From Acanthornis magna (taxonomy: Eukaryota > Chordata > Aves > Passeriformes > Acanthizidae): a stretch of 64,000 bases of DNA. Within the stretch, counting starts at the first letter, position 1. The number at the start of each line of letters is the position of its first letter. The notes beneath the pieces are model-generated. The model ran no database searches, had not been told where the DNA came from, and saw only the letters and a program-made list of their open reading frames with translations. This document shows positions 41,511 through 55,000 of this stretch, in pieces. A program made the position numbers and the translations under genes. The stretch covers positions 5,157,001 through 5,221,000 of the forward strand of contig JAWUZG010000070.1 in assembly GCA_036785705.1 (NCBI GenBank), written 5' to 3'.

Positions 41511-43640
41511 ATGGCTTTCAGGGGTGTGAATGCCAGGAGACACATTGGACTCCAGCAACTCTCATCCTTAGCATCCACTGGGAGAACATTCCTGGGGCCA
41601 ATGAAATCACATAAATTCATTGTGGATGAAAGCACCAACCAGAGCACATTGATTTGTTCTGCTGTTAGACTGATTGAAAGTTTGGATTTGACAAGTGCTG
41701 CTGGACAGCTTCTTAATGAAACCATTCAGGCTCAGAACAAGGAGTTTAAGACTGGGATGAGTACCCTGTTGTTCCTCGTTGGAGCGTGGAGCAATGCAGT
41801 GATGGAGTGCCTTGAGCAGAATGTTCCTGTTCCAGCAATAGTGTCTGTGATGTCTGAGGGGTTGAACTCTTGCTGTGAGAGAATCCAGTGTCTTCAAATA
41901 CCAATACATGATGTAAAGAAAGAGCTGTGTTCTAGCAGAGTTAGGCCAAATGCTTTTGAAAGCAAAACTTGCCAAGTTGGATGTGACGGTCTTACAAATC
42001 CTCAGAATTTGCTGTGTTTTCGGAAAGATATTTCTGCACCAGAAGAAGTAATCCCAATAAATTCTTGTTCCCGTCAAGGAGATGATTGTAATTTTAACAA
42101 GTGCCTGGTTTCGCCCTTGGCTGGCTTTAGTTCAGTGACTTCTCTTGTCAAAGCAGCGGGTGACAGAAGTTCATCTGTGCTGTCTGGAAGTGGGGTTATT
42201 GCATCCAGCTGTATCACACAAAAGTTAACCCACAGCAGACACTTCAGCACTCTAGGGAAAAGCCATTTTACACGTCAGCAAGGTAATTTTCAGGGATACC
42301 TTTCAGGACCATCAGCAGATCTGTGTGGATGTTGTGGTTTAGGACACCTGGCAATGACTCTGAGCCATGGAAATCAGACCAGCATTAAACTGCTGCAAAG
42401 CATTGCTGCTTATCAGCAAGAGAGAGCAGAACGCAGTGGCTCTTCCCAGCTCAACATCGCAGAGATTGTGACGTGCTGCTTGCTGGGCCTGCCTGAGAGC
42501 TATTCCTGTGTCTGCCCAGGCTTTGTCACATTAGTGTCGCCAGAGCAAGCCACAGTCATCAAACACTTCGCAGACAAACCCCTTCGGATTCTGCTGATGG
42601 ATGGTGACCTCACGGAGCAGTATCGCCACTTAGGTTTTAACAGACCACGTAACGTAAGGACCATATTGGAGCATCCCAATCCACAGGGAGGCAGAGCAGG
42701 AGACGTGTGGCTAAGCAGAATGTCGGATATTCTGATGAGCTTTGAAGTAAACCTGGTTTTGGTCAAAGGAAACGTGTGCGAAAACCTAATGGAAAGATGC
42801 ATTGCCAGCAGGATACTGGTAATTGGCTGTGTGGCTCGGGATGTGCTGTGTGCCTTTGGGGAGGTCACTGGTGCCCAGGCAGTGACATACCTGAGCCAGC
42901 TGAACGCTTCCTGTGTTGGGAATGGGGTCTGGGCGGAGCTGTGGAAGGCCAGCGATGGGCACGCCATGGATCTGGGTGAGCTGGTGCCAGTGCGGGTCAG
43001 TGCGGGAGGCCTCCCCCTGCTCACGGCCGTGCTCACCACTGCCCTGCCTTCCAAGGTGCAGCTCCTTGAAGACCAGTTCTGGACTTTGCTCTATCGACTC
43101 CATCACGCTCTAAAGGATGGGAAGGTTTTCCCTGGGAGTGGTGCGGTGGAGCTCTTGTGCCTCAGTCACATCCAAGTGCTCGCAGAGCAGCCCGAGCGAC
43201 CGGGAAATGACAAAGTTGTGAGAGAGCTTCCCAGTCCCTGGCTGGCAGAGTATAAATCCATCGTGCTCCAAGCGCTGGGAAGCGGCTGGAAGCGGTACCT
43301 CTCCATGGTCCTGTGTAACACTGCAAAGGCTGGGTCAGAGTTGGAAGCAGATGCCTTAGTGGATCATCACCTCCAGAAAGCAGCAGCCTGTGGCTCTCCC
43401 TCCTCTTATATTTTGGAAGAGTTTAGGAGAGGTGGAGTGCTCAGGGAGGGCTCTGATCCCTTCCCTGACCATGATGAAGCTTTAAAGGTTTGTGATAACG
43501 TTGCAGCCAAGACAGAGGCATGGAGGAGAGCTCTGGACCTGGTGCTGCTGGTGCTTCAAACCGACACTGAAATTATCACAGGCCCCCAAAGGAATCAGCT
43601 CTTGAACTCACGTGTGTCAAGTGAATTTAGGTTTTTATAG
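41511..43640 (+). CDS. BBS12: BBS12, chaperonin-like ciliary protein, complete (709 aa)
   Basis: BBS12 is a divergent group II chaperonin-like protein which, with BBS6 (MKKS), BBS10 and CCT subunits, helps assemble the BBSome, the ciliary cargo coat. The frame is 709 codons, essentially the human length (710), and unbroken. Family stretches include HIGLQQLSSLASTGRTFLGP (11-30), SLDLTSAAGQLLNE (57-70), the apical-domain-like RILLMDGDLTEQYRHLGF (from about 358) and NLVLVKGNV (from about 414), and the C-terminal AWRRALDLVLLVLQTD (from about 670). Where CCT subunits carry the ATPase motif GDGTT, this protein reads TGMST (81-85), so nucleotide hydrolysis at this site is unlikely. The start follows a splice acceptor (exon from 41495) and has G at +4. 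An earlier ATG at 41495 is out of frame. Confidence 0.96.
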   Translation: MAFRGVNARRHIGLQQLSSLASTGRTFLGPMKSHKFIVDESTNQSTLICSAVRLIESLDLTSAAGQLLNETIQAQNKEFKTGMSTLLFLVGAWSNAVMECLEQNVPVPAIVSVMSEGLNSCCERIQCLQIPIHDVKKELCSSRVRPNAFESKTCQVGCDGLTNPQNLLCFRKDISAPEEVIPINSCSRQGDDCNFNKCLVSPLAGFSSVTSLVKAAGDRSSSVLSGSGVIASSCITQKLTHSRHFSTLGKSHFTRQQGNFQGYLSGPSADLCGCCGLGHLAMTLSHGNQTSIKLLQSIAAYQQERAERSGSSQLNIAEIVTCCLLGLPESYSCVCPGFVTLVSPEQATVIKHFADKPLRILLMDGDLTEQYRHLGFNRPRNVRTILEHPNPQGGRAGDVWLSRMSDILMSFEVNLVLVKGNVCENLMERCIASRILVIGCVARDVLCAFGEVTGAQAVTYLSQLNASCVGNGVWAELWKASDGHAMDLGELVPVRVSAGGLPLLTAVLTTALPSKVQLLEDQFWTLLYRLHHALKDGKVFPGSGAVELLCLSHIQVLAEQPERPGNDKVVRELPSPWLAEYKSIVLQALGSGWKRYLSMVLCNTAKAGSELEADALVDHHLQKAAACGSPSSYILEEFRRGGVLREGSDPFPDHDEALKVCDNVAAKTEAWRRALDLVLLVLQTDTEIITGPQRNQLLNSRVSSEFRFL

Positions 43641-43812
43641 AATTTTGGGTTTTGTAAATCCATGAGTCAGTGGGGGAAGTCCAGGTGCAACCTACAAAGG
43701 TCTTCACACTTTATAAAGCAAACACTGAGATGTGATTGTGACTTTAGAATGTAACAGCAGAAATCTGAATGATAGACAGCCACAAGGTAATTTCTTATTT
43801 CTAGAAATGGGA

Positions 43813-43818
43813 ATTAAA
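43813..43818 (+). terminator. BBS12: Possible BBS12 poly(A) signal (ATTAAA)
   Basis: First ATTAAA after the BBS12 stop, 173 bases downstream. No AATAAA was noticed close by. Other ATTAAA copies follow at 44587-44592 and 44674-44679, the last next to a TG-rich stretch. Which one is used cannot be told from sequence. Confidence 0.25.
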
Positions 43819-46800
43819 TTTAAAAAAAAACCACTTGTGGGCTTATCTCTGACCCCAGCCCCGCATTTCTAGCTAATGGCATTGCCTGTATGGATGTCTC
43901 CTAATGTCTTTCAGAGAAAGGTAGAGATCTCTTACATAACATTGCTGTACTTGTGTTAAAAGAAAGAATATAGTGTAATTATTTCTTAATTAATACTTTG
44001 TTCTTAATTTCTGTACACTACAAACATAAGAGTTACACTTGATATAATGTGAGTGTTACATTTTATACTGAGATGTTGTATGAAGAGATTCTATTTTTGC
44101 ATGTTTATATGGTCCATATATCTCCTGTTTTCCAATATATACCCTCTGGAATTTCTCTGGTTTTGACCAATTCAGGCTGAATTCCTTTTGGTACTATAGA
44201 CTGGATGCATCTCTACACAAAACTTTCTTTTACATTGCCAGCTGGATTTTTAAATTATTTCCATGGGGTCTTTCAGTTATCCTTGCAGAGAGGAAAATAA
44301 TGTTGCAAGTTTTAGGTGTTGGCTAACAACTGGAAATGAATCTGTCATGGTGATTGAGACAAGGCATTTTTGCTGTGTTACAGCACTGACAGTTTGAAAG
44401 CTGGGCACTGCAGAACTGGCACTTCATTGCAAGAAAGAGGTGTGTAGCTATGGAGATACTTTTTTCTGAACTTGGCATTCTGAGTCACACTGAAAGTGAA
44501 ATGTCTCACCAGTCTGGTGAAAATAGAATGAGAAACGAATGGAAATGGTGATGCTAAAGTGGATCCTTGCATTCAAGAACTTTCTCATTAAAATGCTCAT
44601 GGCTGGCAGTACAGATAGTGAAATCCATCCACAAATAAGGTTTAGATACTCATAGGGGTGTCTGTGTGTGTGTATTAAAGTTGTGTCATATCTCTTACCT
44701 GAAACTAAATATTTTGATTTTCTATCTGACCCCAGAATTTAGTGGATTTTGGCAAAATGTCATCAGTACTGTCGGGGTTTATAATTTTAATTTGGAAGAG
44801 TAGTTCCTAGCAGCATAAGGATAAGGATATTAAAGTTCTGATTGTGCTGCAATTACATTTTCATTGCTAATCAGTTGGCAAATTGATGTTTAGCTGCTTA
44901 GCCACACTCGTGGTGTACCAAGACATGAGAGAGAAGAGTCTGGTAGATTAAAAGAGGCAAAAGGAGCTGGGGGCTGTTAAGTAGGAATTAAATGGAAACA
45001 CAAAATACAAACAGACTCTGCTGCTCTGTAAGTGCAGCTCATGTTTGGCCTTATGCTGTTTTTCTTGAGCCTCCTGTGCTGAGCGTTGCATAACCCCTGT
45101 TCCGAGGAAAAGATCCACTTGCACTTTATTTGAATAATAGAGTGAAGTGTGTTATGGAAAATCTGCAGACATGAATTGTATTGAGGTGGTCCAACATCTA
45201 TTTATGGGGCTCTTAGACACTGGGAGCTGACGCACCAAATGTTGAGAAAGTCCAAAATGATGTAATTTTTCCAATCAGGCTTTTAAAAAGCACATAATGA
45301 TATATTTAAATGTTGTGATGCTGAAACCAGGACAAGAGGTTTTCTGAAAAGCTGTCAGATATTACATTTTGCTTAATTAATATCTGTTTTTCTACAGGCC
45401 AATGAAATGGAACACTTTTAAAATTAGGTAGATCCTATATCCTGGATTACTTAAAATTATCTCTTTGATATGCACAAAAAATTAACATGCATGCTTTCCT
45501 CAAGGCATCCTGTCCTGCAATTTGGAATACAACATACTAATGTGGCTCCCTCAGCCTCAAATCTCTTAAAGCTCTTTGCAACATGGCATGGAGATCTTGT
45601 GCCTGTCTGCCATGGCGCTCGGCACAGGGAATGTTTTCAACATTTGCCACAGATGATTTCAGCTCCTGCCAGGCAGAGACTCCTCCTCTGGACACAAAGG
45701 CTGTTTGTGTAGAGCATGGTGGGATGGGAGAGCTAAGCTTTTACATGTGATGTGCTTGGGAAATTGGGAAATGGCACAGATTTCAGGGAGTTGGCACATC
45801 TCACTCCCCGCTGGAACCAAGTCCCAGCCAGGTGCCTTGTTTCTCTCTTGCATCCCAGTATCATCATTCCCAGCTCCCGTCCCCTTCTGTTTTGGGCCGA
45901 TGCCATTGTAGTTCATGTTTCTCTTTATAAGGCAAAGTTTTTAGGCCTCTGCTCCTTGAAGATTTCCTGAAATGTGGTAGAGGTATTAATCATAGCAACA
46001 TGTCCCAAGCTGGGCCAGCCCAAAGGGCACAGCCACCTGCAAATTCTGGCCCTATAAGGGGTGGGGACTAGTGATCAGTGGCTGTCAAGAGGCACCTGAT
46101 AGTTTGCCTGCTACCAGGTGTGCTGGAAATGTGAGCTGGGAAATGTAGGAGACTGTGTGTACCTACAGTGGTCCCCATGTAGGAAAAAGAGTGACTGTGG
46201 AAGGGTGGGGGCTGAGTAGAATAGATCAAGACCATTTCTTTGCCCTGAACTCCTTTAGGTGTCCCAGACTAGGGCTGATGGAGAGGCTGGGAGAACATTT
46301 TCTTTTTTTTTTAGAAGAGACAGTTGGAGAGGGGAATTGAATCTAGGAGAAAAGTCATGGAGTGACAAGAGATTTTCAGCTCTGCTCCCAGGGATGAGGC
46401 AGGCCTGAGTCATCACATCAGTCACACTGCCAGCAAAAAATCATTCTTGCAGCATCAAGAACTGACCTTCTTCCATGCACAGCAGGTTGGCTTCCCATAA
46501 CCAACTCGGGAGGACATCCACAAGAGCTGAACCAACGTCACCAGGTATCAAGAGAATGAAATGTCTTGCTACTGATTTTTTTTTTTTAATCTTTTTGTGT
46601 GTAAACTCTATAATGCCTGTTATATGACAGTTATATATTCAAGTGGGACTGAGCTGCTGCTTCAAGGAAGGGCTTGCTGTTCTGAAACCTGCTGTGTTGC
46701 CAGGACTGCTGTGAACAACAGGCACATCTGGGAGTAACAGAGACCTACTACAAGCCTTACAATTTCTTTTACCCAGTTTTATCCCTCTCTTTGTAGTTCC

Positions 46801-49052
46801 CAAACTTTGTAGTTCTCCTTCCACATCAGGTCTCGGATGACCCCTAGGGAGTGGCTTCATGTCACATTTAATCCAACCCTGAGTTCCCCAGCATCATGCC
46901 CAGCAAATTTGTGTTCCCATGGTGAGACATGCTTGGGAGGAATCTTTTTCAGAGGGGTGGAAAGAAAGGCTGGGCCATGATCATGCACAGATGGTGAAAG
47001 AGCTCATGAGTAGAGGGAGAAACCAAGGCCTGTATTTGGTTTCCCTGCCTAGCAGAGATTCAAAACAAAAAACTGTTTAGTTGAAAAGGAATTCTTTCCA
47101 TGGGGACCAAGTGCTACTCCAAACAATAGGATTATTTTTTCATTTTTGCAGGAGTAGTAAAGATAGCATGCAGTTTTTATTTAGAAGTAATGGGAAGACT
47201 GGCCCCTGACTGTCTTTTATTCCAGCTGAAAGCAGTAGAATGGGCTTTAGCGCTATTCACAACTTTCGTCCACTGTGTTGTGAGACCAAATATTTAACCA
47301 GCATTGCAGATTTGGAGAGATGACTAAAAATAACACAGTTGGTGAAATTGTTTAGTTCCGAGGTGCAATTTGAGTCACTGCTTTCACTGACTAAACTTGA
47401 AAACAAAACAAAACCAAACAACAGAAACACTCTATTTGTTAGGACTGAAGAGCCAGAATAATCCCAGAGGAGTTGTATAAAATAAATTTTATTTATATAT
47501 CTACATATATACACAAGTACACCTGCAGCAATACAGTTATGTTGATTAGATCAGTTTAATTAACTGGTGGAGTCCTGCTAATATAACATTATTCCAGTTC
47601 TGTGATAGTCCTTGCTCAGGGTAAGGGGCAGTCAGTGCTCAGAACCTTGCTTCTCACCCTTCATCTCTTAGTTTACGTGAGCACTGTTTCAATAACCACC
47701 CCAACCATCCCATCCAAATTCTGGTGCAAGGATACTTCCTTTCTGAAGCTGTTTAGCTGGGACACTATTGCTGATGGCTGCCAGACGCCAGGAAACTGGG
47801 ATATAATTGGCAGTAAGAGAGCTTTACTGGAATTGAAGCCCAAATCTCTCTTTGTTTATCTGAAGCACCAGGCAGTTAACTTGAAAAATGGTCATTTATT
47901 GTGACCCTGGCTGTGCAATTATTCAGGCTTGTAACTGACATCTCAAACACAAAAGCAGTGCTGTAAATAAGATCTGCTCTTGTATTTGAGAATTGCCCAC
48001 TGTCAGATCAGTAATTGCTATACATGGAATTACTGTGGCTAATTTGGGAACTGCTGTCAGATCTCAGCTCCAGTGCTGGATGCTCAGGACTGTTTCCCAC
48101 CAGAGCCTGAGGAGGACCTCCAGCCACCCAGATTCCTCTCACAACCATTCATAAGGCCAGTGAAACTGTGGAAGAAGAGACAAGTTTCAGGGCCAGGAGA
48201 AGCTGGAGGAAATCCAATGACTCTTATTTGTTCAAGTCTCATTATTAAACTGACTTATTATTAAAGTGCTGAAGAAAAGTCTTCCAAAAAAACAGGAGCT
48301 AATTTTAAAGACTTTGTCTGTGCCAAGAGGTGCTGTTTGAATTGTGTTTGAATTAACTGTTTGCTCACCTTGAATAGGAATTCCCAGATGTTTTTGCTGA
48401 TGTGCGTGTGTGACAAGATGTCATTTCACTAATACGTTATTCTCAGGAGACTGGAAGGAAAGGGAAAATCCCAGATTTTGGTCCTGAATTAATACAGGGA
48501 CCAATCCCTTTTTCATTAAAAAAGTCAGTGAAGTTTCCATGACTTTGGGGAGTCAGTCCCTAAGAAACAGAATTTTGCAAAATTGTGATCGTCCTTCCCC
48601 CCTCTTCTGAATACTGGCAAAGGGTGGCTTTTGGATGATTTGTTAGTGGCAAAAAATATAAAATTGAAGACTGCTAATGCTGATGAGGAGGGCGACTCTC
48701 GTTAAAAGCTACTGTCTCTCAAATGAACCTCTAATAAGCTCTGATAGCAATAACCGTTGGTTAAGGATGACATGGAAAACATTTCCTTCAGAGATGCAGT
48801 AGGTTGAGCCATGCTTTCCACAGAAGAACTTGATGAGAATTAGAAGCCCAGCATCCTAGGTTAAAGGATGCCTCCTGCAGGGAATGTCACTTAGGAAGAA
48901 CAGTCAGCTTTGGGAACAGGCATATCCAGGTCTGTCAATCTGCTTCTTATCTTAAAACTGCAAACTCTGTAAAGAAGAAACTCTTTACTCTGTTCATATA
49001 TTAAGTTACAAAATGAGGCCTTGGATAATGATCAGGAGTGAGAATTATTGTA

Positions 49053-49099
49053 GGAATGAATGAATGGATGAGTGAATGAATGGATGAATGAATGAATGT
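49053..49099. repeat. (GAAT)n-like tetranucleotide repeat
   Basis: About eleven imperfect copies of gaat/ggat/gagt-type four-base units form a simple-sequence tract. It is a likely length-variable microsatellite. Confidence 0.85.
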
Positions 49100-52000
49100 T
49101 TGATGTCATCTAAGATTTAGGTTCTGCGCCTTGTGAGACATTTCCTTGATTTGCAAACCTGATGAAGCTGATGGAATTTCTCTAAAAGCCTTGTGCATCA
49201 CTTGACCATACACAATTCCCACAAGTCTGAACTCCATAAGGATAATATCAGAGTAGCTCTTGGAGAGTAATAGTAAACTTCGACAATGAACACAGTAGCC
49301 CTTTTTTGGAATGTAGGGTGAAGATGAAACCACAGCAGTTATAAGGTGCCAAGCAGAGCTCTGAGTAGTCCTACAACACACAGTGCAAACTCAGTGGAGC
49401 AGAGCAGTTCCTCTACATCCGAGCTGGCATGCTGGCAGGATGCAAGGAATGTTGTCTTTTCAAATGCCTGGAAAATGAAGTGAGACCACAGTATATGTGT
49501 GAGGGGTTGGAGTTTCACTCATTTTTCTAACATCTCTTTGAAAGAATTCCCCATAATCTGCAGTCGTTTCCTTTGCACGCGATCTCTTTATTTATGGCTC
49601 TAATATTAATCTCCAGTGTTGGATCTCTGTCTGCTTGTCTTGGTCTGACAAAAGTGTTGGAAGTTGCCCCTTGCCATGTTTCCTGTATCACTGATGCAGT
49701 GCTGGGTGAGGCAGATTTGTAGCAATGGTTTTAATATTGCAAGCAAAAATGATCAGACTTTATTGCTGCAGGTTTGAGGAAAATCCTTCCTTCTCTCTTC
49801 GGTTTAGTTGGGGTTGTTTTGGTTGTGGTTTATTTTTTTAAGTGGAAACTTAAATTGCTTTTTTAGAATTGTGCTTTCATCTGTGTCTGCCTCTTCCCTT
49901 GCTCTGTTTGCTCTTGAGTCCCCAAATTAGCAAGAGTAATGTTCTAGTTTGCAGTGCAGTAGGAAAGAATAACTTGACTTTCTAAAATGTAATAAACAGT
50001 GCAAGACCTGGAACAAGTACAAAACCTTCAGACAAGGTGAAAGCCCCCAGAAGAATACCTCTATTCAAAATGTCTGTGGATGTCTGCAAATACTGCCAGC
50101 AGCTTCAGTCTTGTCATTTTCCTTTCCAAACATGTGTATTAGGTTTTCCTTTTAAAAATACATACTGTATCCCTGAACTCTTCCATGCTCCTAGTCAAAG
50201 AAGGTAGTATTTCCTTTAGACCAGTTGATTCATACATAAAATAAAATCTGTGAGACATTATTTTAGTCTTGGTTGTTTCCCTCTTGTGATATTGGATGGA
50301 AAAGTCTCTTTGAAATATTCAAGCCTTAAACATCTCTAGCTATTGAGGGTTACCTGGCTCAACATCTCAGGAATTCCACTGGGCTCAAATCCAGTTCTAC
50401 CTGATCTGATCCACCTCTGTTTAAAATGTCCCTTATCCTCTGGGACCTCTCTGTGCTATGCAGCAAATCTTACAAATCTGTACACTGCACTTTATTTCTT
50501 CATTGTGTTTTGGTTTTGAATGGAACTAATTATGATCTTCCATCCTCTTGGTTTTTTTACAACAAAATATCTGCTTTGCAAACAGGCCAAAAAGGTTTTA
50601 TTTTGTGTAGGAAGCTCAGCTACTGACTTAGCTTTCTATAATGCCTGTAGGGTAAATTAGTGAAGATAAAAGCCTTACATCACACAATCTGTTCTGTCCC
50701 TATGTCTCTAAATGCACATGGGGTGTCAGAATAATATGCATAGCAGATCAGGGTAATTTGTTCCTTAAATATGAACTTTGTCATTATTTTGGGGTCAAAT
50801 CTGATGGAGTGAGAGACTGTCTGTTGTTTCATGTGTCATCTGTTCCACCTGGGTGACACCCATCTGTTTGAGTGTCCCAAACAGAGGCTAATTTTGTAGC
50901 TGTGCTGCTGCCAGCAGCCTAAGAAGGATTCTTTGTGGCATCTATTTACTCCTTTTTATTTGCCTTAAAATCACTGCTGATTACGGCCTGGGTTTCTCTC
51001 TGTGGTCTGGTGAGAAAAACAGTGAAAATTCCACTGAAATTTAACTTACTGGGAAGGAGCCATAAGTGGTCTAGGATTTATTCTTGGATTGTTTTACTGT
51101 GTCACCATCTTTTATTTGCTGATAATTTCCTGTTCATCAATGACAAGACAGTCAAACAGCATATCCTCTGCAGTGGAGGTAGTCCCTACATGAGTAGCTT
51201 TTTGTATTTAAAGTCTAGGCAAGAAAGAATTCTTCCTAGGCATAAAAAATGTGCGTGGAAGGAAGGGATTAATATTAAGATGATGGCCTCGTCATCTGAT
51301 TTGGCCTCTTAAATCCTTCTGGAAGTGCCAGGTCCAGAAATTCCCCCAATTAATTTTCTTACAATCCCCTCTGTATTCTGCTTCTAACAAAGTCCTGTGA
51401 AAATGACTGTAACAGATGAGAAAATTAACTGAGATTTGAATCACATTTGAAATTGGCAGGAAAGTGAGGGACTTAAAGCCAAACTCCACAACATCCTCAA
51501 ATACGGAATATTTGGGATCAAGAGCCCAGTGTTTGCTTCTGAGGAGAACTAGGGCTACTTGTGATTTGCTGCAATCAACCAGGACTTTCCAGTCCCATCA
51601 AAGAAATGTCACTGGGAATGAAATGCATGGAAGCAGTGGGTGGGACCCCCTCCCTGATGTTATCCTGGAGTATGGAAAAGCCAGGCTGGAGAGTATCATG
51701 AGTCCATTTTTTGTTGCTGTTGTGTTTTTTGGGTTTTTTTAAATGGATTGATTATCAGAGGTTGGCTACAATTGATAATTGGGATACTTGTGAGAACTGT
51801 GTGACCTACTCAGACGTAATTCTGAAAGCATTAATTACATATTGCTGATATTTCAAACCATAATTGGAGATCAATATTATAGGTATTACTCCAGACTTTG
51901 TAGTAATCTGAAGCAGCTCAGTTCCACAACAAATTTTGGAGACAAGTAACCACTTGAAGCCTAAAACTGTTCCACTGTCATTATTGCTCTTTGTTTTAAT

Positions 52001-55000
52001 TTTTAAATCTTGCAATTAGTGTTCTTAAAAAAATAATAAATAAAGCAAAAGGCAAATACAGACCATCTGTGAAACAGAAAGAAATTGTTAAAAGCTGCAT
52101 CCACGAGAATCTCTGGGAAGAGCGCCACAACACAACTAAGCATTCAGCCAGCATGATATAATTACAAATTAAACATCTCTAAAACAAATTCCAAGTTGAA
52201 AATAAAATAAAAATCCATTCTGCTTCTTTCTTTGTGGTAGAGGATCATATTAATCTCACTTTTTGAAATTGCCATCTGTCCTCCTGCAAACTGCGAGGTC
52301 TGTGGGGTCTGCATGCCCACAAATGGGGTTTCTTGGAGGGGGCACCTCATGGGGCATTGCTCAAATCCATATTTCAGTCAAGAGACTGAGTTCAGGAGGT
52401 TTTAGAGCAAGTCTGGAGCTTGCTGTGGTTTTTTTTGAGATCTGACATAATGGCAGGTAATGATAGTCTGTGTTTATGGCATATAGAAATGTGCCTCTTG
52501 TTCCAGGAAATGGTTTATTCAGTTCATATCAACCGGATTCATTTACAGAAAGGGCGTTATGTTGAGACATAATTTTTGACACTTGAACTAGAACACAGTC
52601 TCCAATACTTTCTCATTTATTGCTTTTATCTAAAGGGGCATTTTGCTGGCTTAAGTCAGACTGCATCTGATGATTCTTGGGACATGCTTGAGGTAAAAGT
52701 CCTTTCAGCAAAGTCATCTAAGTATTTGTAATAACAACTTATGTTATCGTTTACTGATGTATTTCCAAGAGGAACAAATGGAAACTTCAGTTCTTGAGAA
52801 AGAACAGCCAGAAAAAGAATTCTGTAAATAAATGAAACAGATGATGACACAAGGTTTAAGATTATTGCTGAACAATTTTGTCATTTAAACCAGACTGGTT
52901 TTTTTCTAGGCATGCCCTGCCTTTCACAGAAAAATTTTACCCTCAGTTGTAGAGGCTAGATCTGTATGTTGAATAGATCTGTCCTCTCCATGAAAACCAG
53001 AGTATTCTTAAGAGCAGAAGATAAATATAATAAAACAAGAATCTCCAGAATAAAATTTCTCCATGAAGATCAGATTAATCCTGAGACTGAATAAACAAAT
53101 TAGTTTCTCATGGAAGTTCAGAGTAGCTGAAAGAAAATGGTTTGACCAGTCAGGCACAAAATACTACACCAAACATGACACAGTTTTTGGAACCTTTCTA
53201 ATTTAAAACAAAAGAAAAATCCTCTACCTCATATATATAATTCTAAATTCTAAATAATTCTGAATCAGTTATTAAGATATTTTGAATAGGAAAATCTGAA
53301 TTTTCTGCTTTGAAGAGGAGCATAAACCAATGACTTTTAAGGGAAGGCTCATCAGAGTTTCCTTTGGACATTTGAAACCAATGAAGATGTCCTTCGTGAG
53401 CACAAGTACTGCAATAAATGTAAAAATTCAAGCTTTTATGCTTGCTGATCCAATGTTTTGTTTTTTCCTTATGACATTGCTATAGAAATAGAAACCATGT
53501 ATTTAATTGGGAATTTCTTTACTTGGTTTTGGAGCTTCAACCTTCAATTTTTCTTATATTTTTCAATGCCTCTGAAAGGACGTGATTTAATTTATAATTT
53601 TGCCTGATGTGCATCGTAAGCTTTACTTTGGTCACAAAAGGTCTTGTTTCTGATTGCAATTGCCACCAGTGTATTTCTTTACTAGAAAGGTTGTCTGGGG
53701 AAATAATTGCTATTATTTATATACAGTCTGTTCATCTCCATGCTTCCACTTTTCAGCTCTTCCCTCGTGTCCTAGGTGTGTTAAATCAGGAAATCTCAGC
53801 ACTGCTGTCATCTGATCTGTACTTCCTGGCTTTCCACCATCTGAGAAATTATCCTCTGGACAAAGTGCTTTCTGGAATAAGTCCTCTGTGTGTCTCATGG
53901 GATAAAGATTAGCAGCAGCAGCCCAGAGCTGTTGTGCTTAGTCAACTTAAAATGACAGCTGCTGTGAATAACAATTGGAACTCATTAAAACCAAGTCCAT
54001 TGGTGGTTCTTATGAAGTAAATACCTGCTTGCTCATTGGTTATTTAATTGATATGCAGACTATCAAGCAGACAACAACAGCAGTGACTGGAGAGACACTA
54101 TGAATCCAACTGACTTCCCCCACTATCAATTCTCCGGAGACTGCTGACAAAATTATTGAGATCTTTCCCTCTCCAGTGAATAAGAAATGCTGAGTAAAAG
54201 GATATTACATAAATTGGCTGACATTTGAAATGGACTAGCTAATTCTCCTTGCCGTGTGTGGTGGCTGTGTGTGTTTGTGCACATGTGCCTGGTATTGTCA
54301 ATGAGCTCCCTGCCCACTCCCCTCTGCTCCCAGCAGGCTGCTGGGAGGCTGGATTTTGGGGGTTATGTAAGAGACAGTCTAGGAAAACATCCCAGCCATT
54401 TGGAATTTACCCTCGGCACTAACCTCTTTCCTCCATTGTGTCATGCACTTTAAAAAAAATATTTTTTGTTTAGTGGCGTGAGGGGGATGTGTCTCATCTG
54501 AAAAAATGAGGTCTGTCTGTCGTGGGGAGGGAGTTGGGTGTACCAAAATTGACTTTTGCTTGCTTCTGCTTTCCATGGGCTGTGGCTGCAGTCCCTGGAG
54601 CCAAAAATCTCTCCTTTCTCTAACAGCTGGGAGTTGAAGACTAACAAGGGCAATCGTGCAGCAAAGGGAGATAAAAATGAGCTGTTAGGGCTGTATCTTT
54701 ATCCTGCTGGCAGCTGCTTCCTGGGAAAGGACTAGCAACAGGTACTGTGTCTACAAACACATCTGGCAAATTGTTTCCCTTAAAAAGTAACAAAAAGTAA
54801 TGTTGTGACATTATACTCTATGGCCAGTGAAGACGGGGTCATTTCTAGGTTGAATAGATGGATGTGAAAATCATAAAACACATTCCAGTGAAAGGGCATT
54901 TTAACAGGAACATCACTTGTTTGCTATGTGTAACCCTCCTCTGAGTTGTGCTCATTCTGAGTGCTGCTTCATATTCCTGCAAATTTGTCAGGATTTTTAT

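Noticed and set aside
42500..43106. Long minus-strand frames (184 and 106 codons) inside BBS12
   Set aside because: Antisense shadows of the BBS12 coding sequence.
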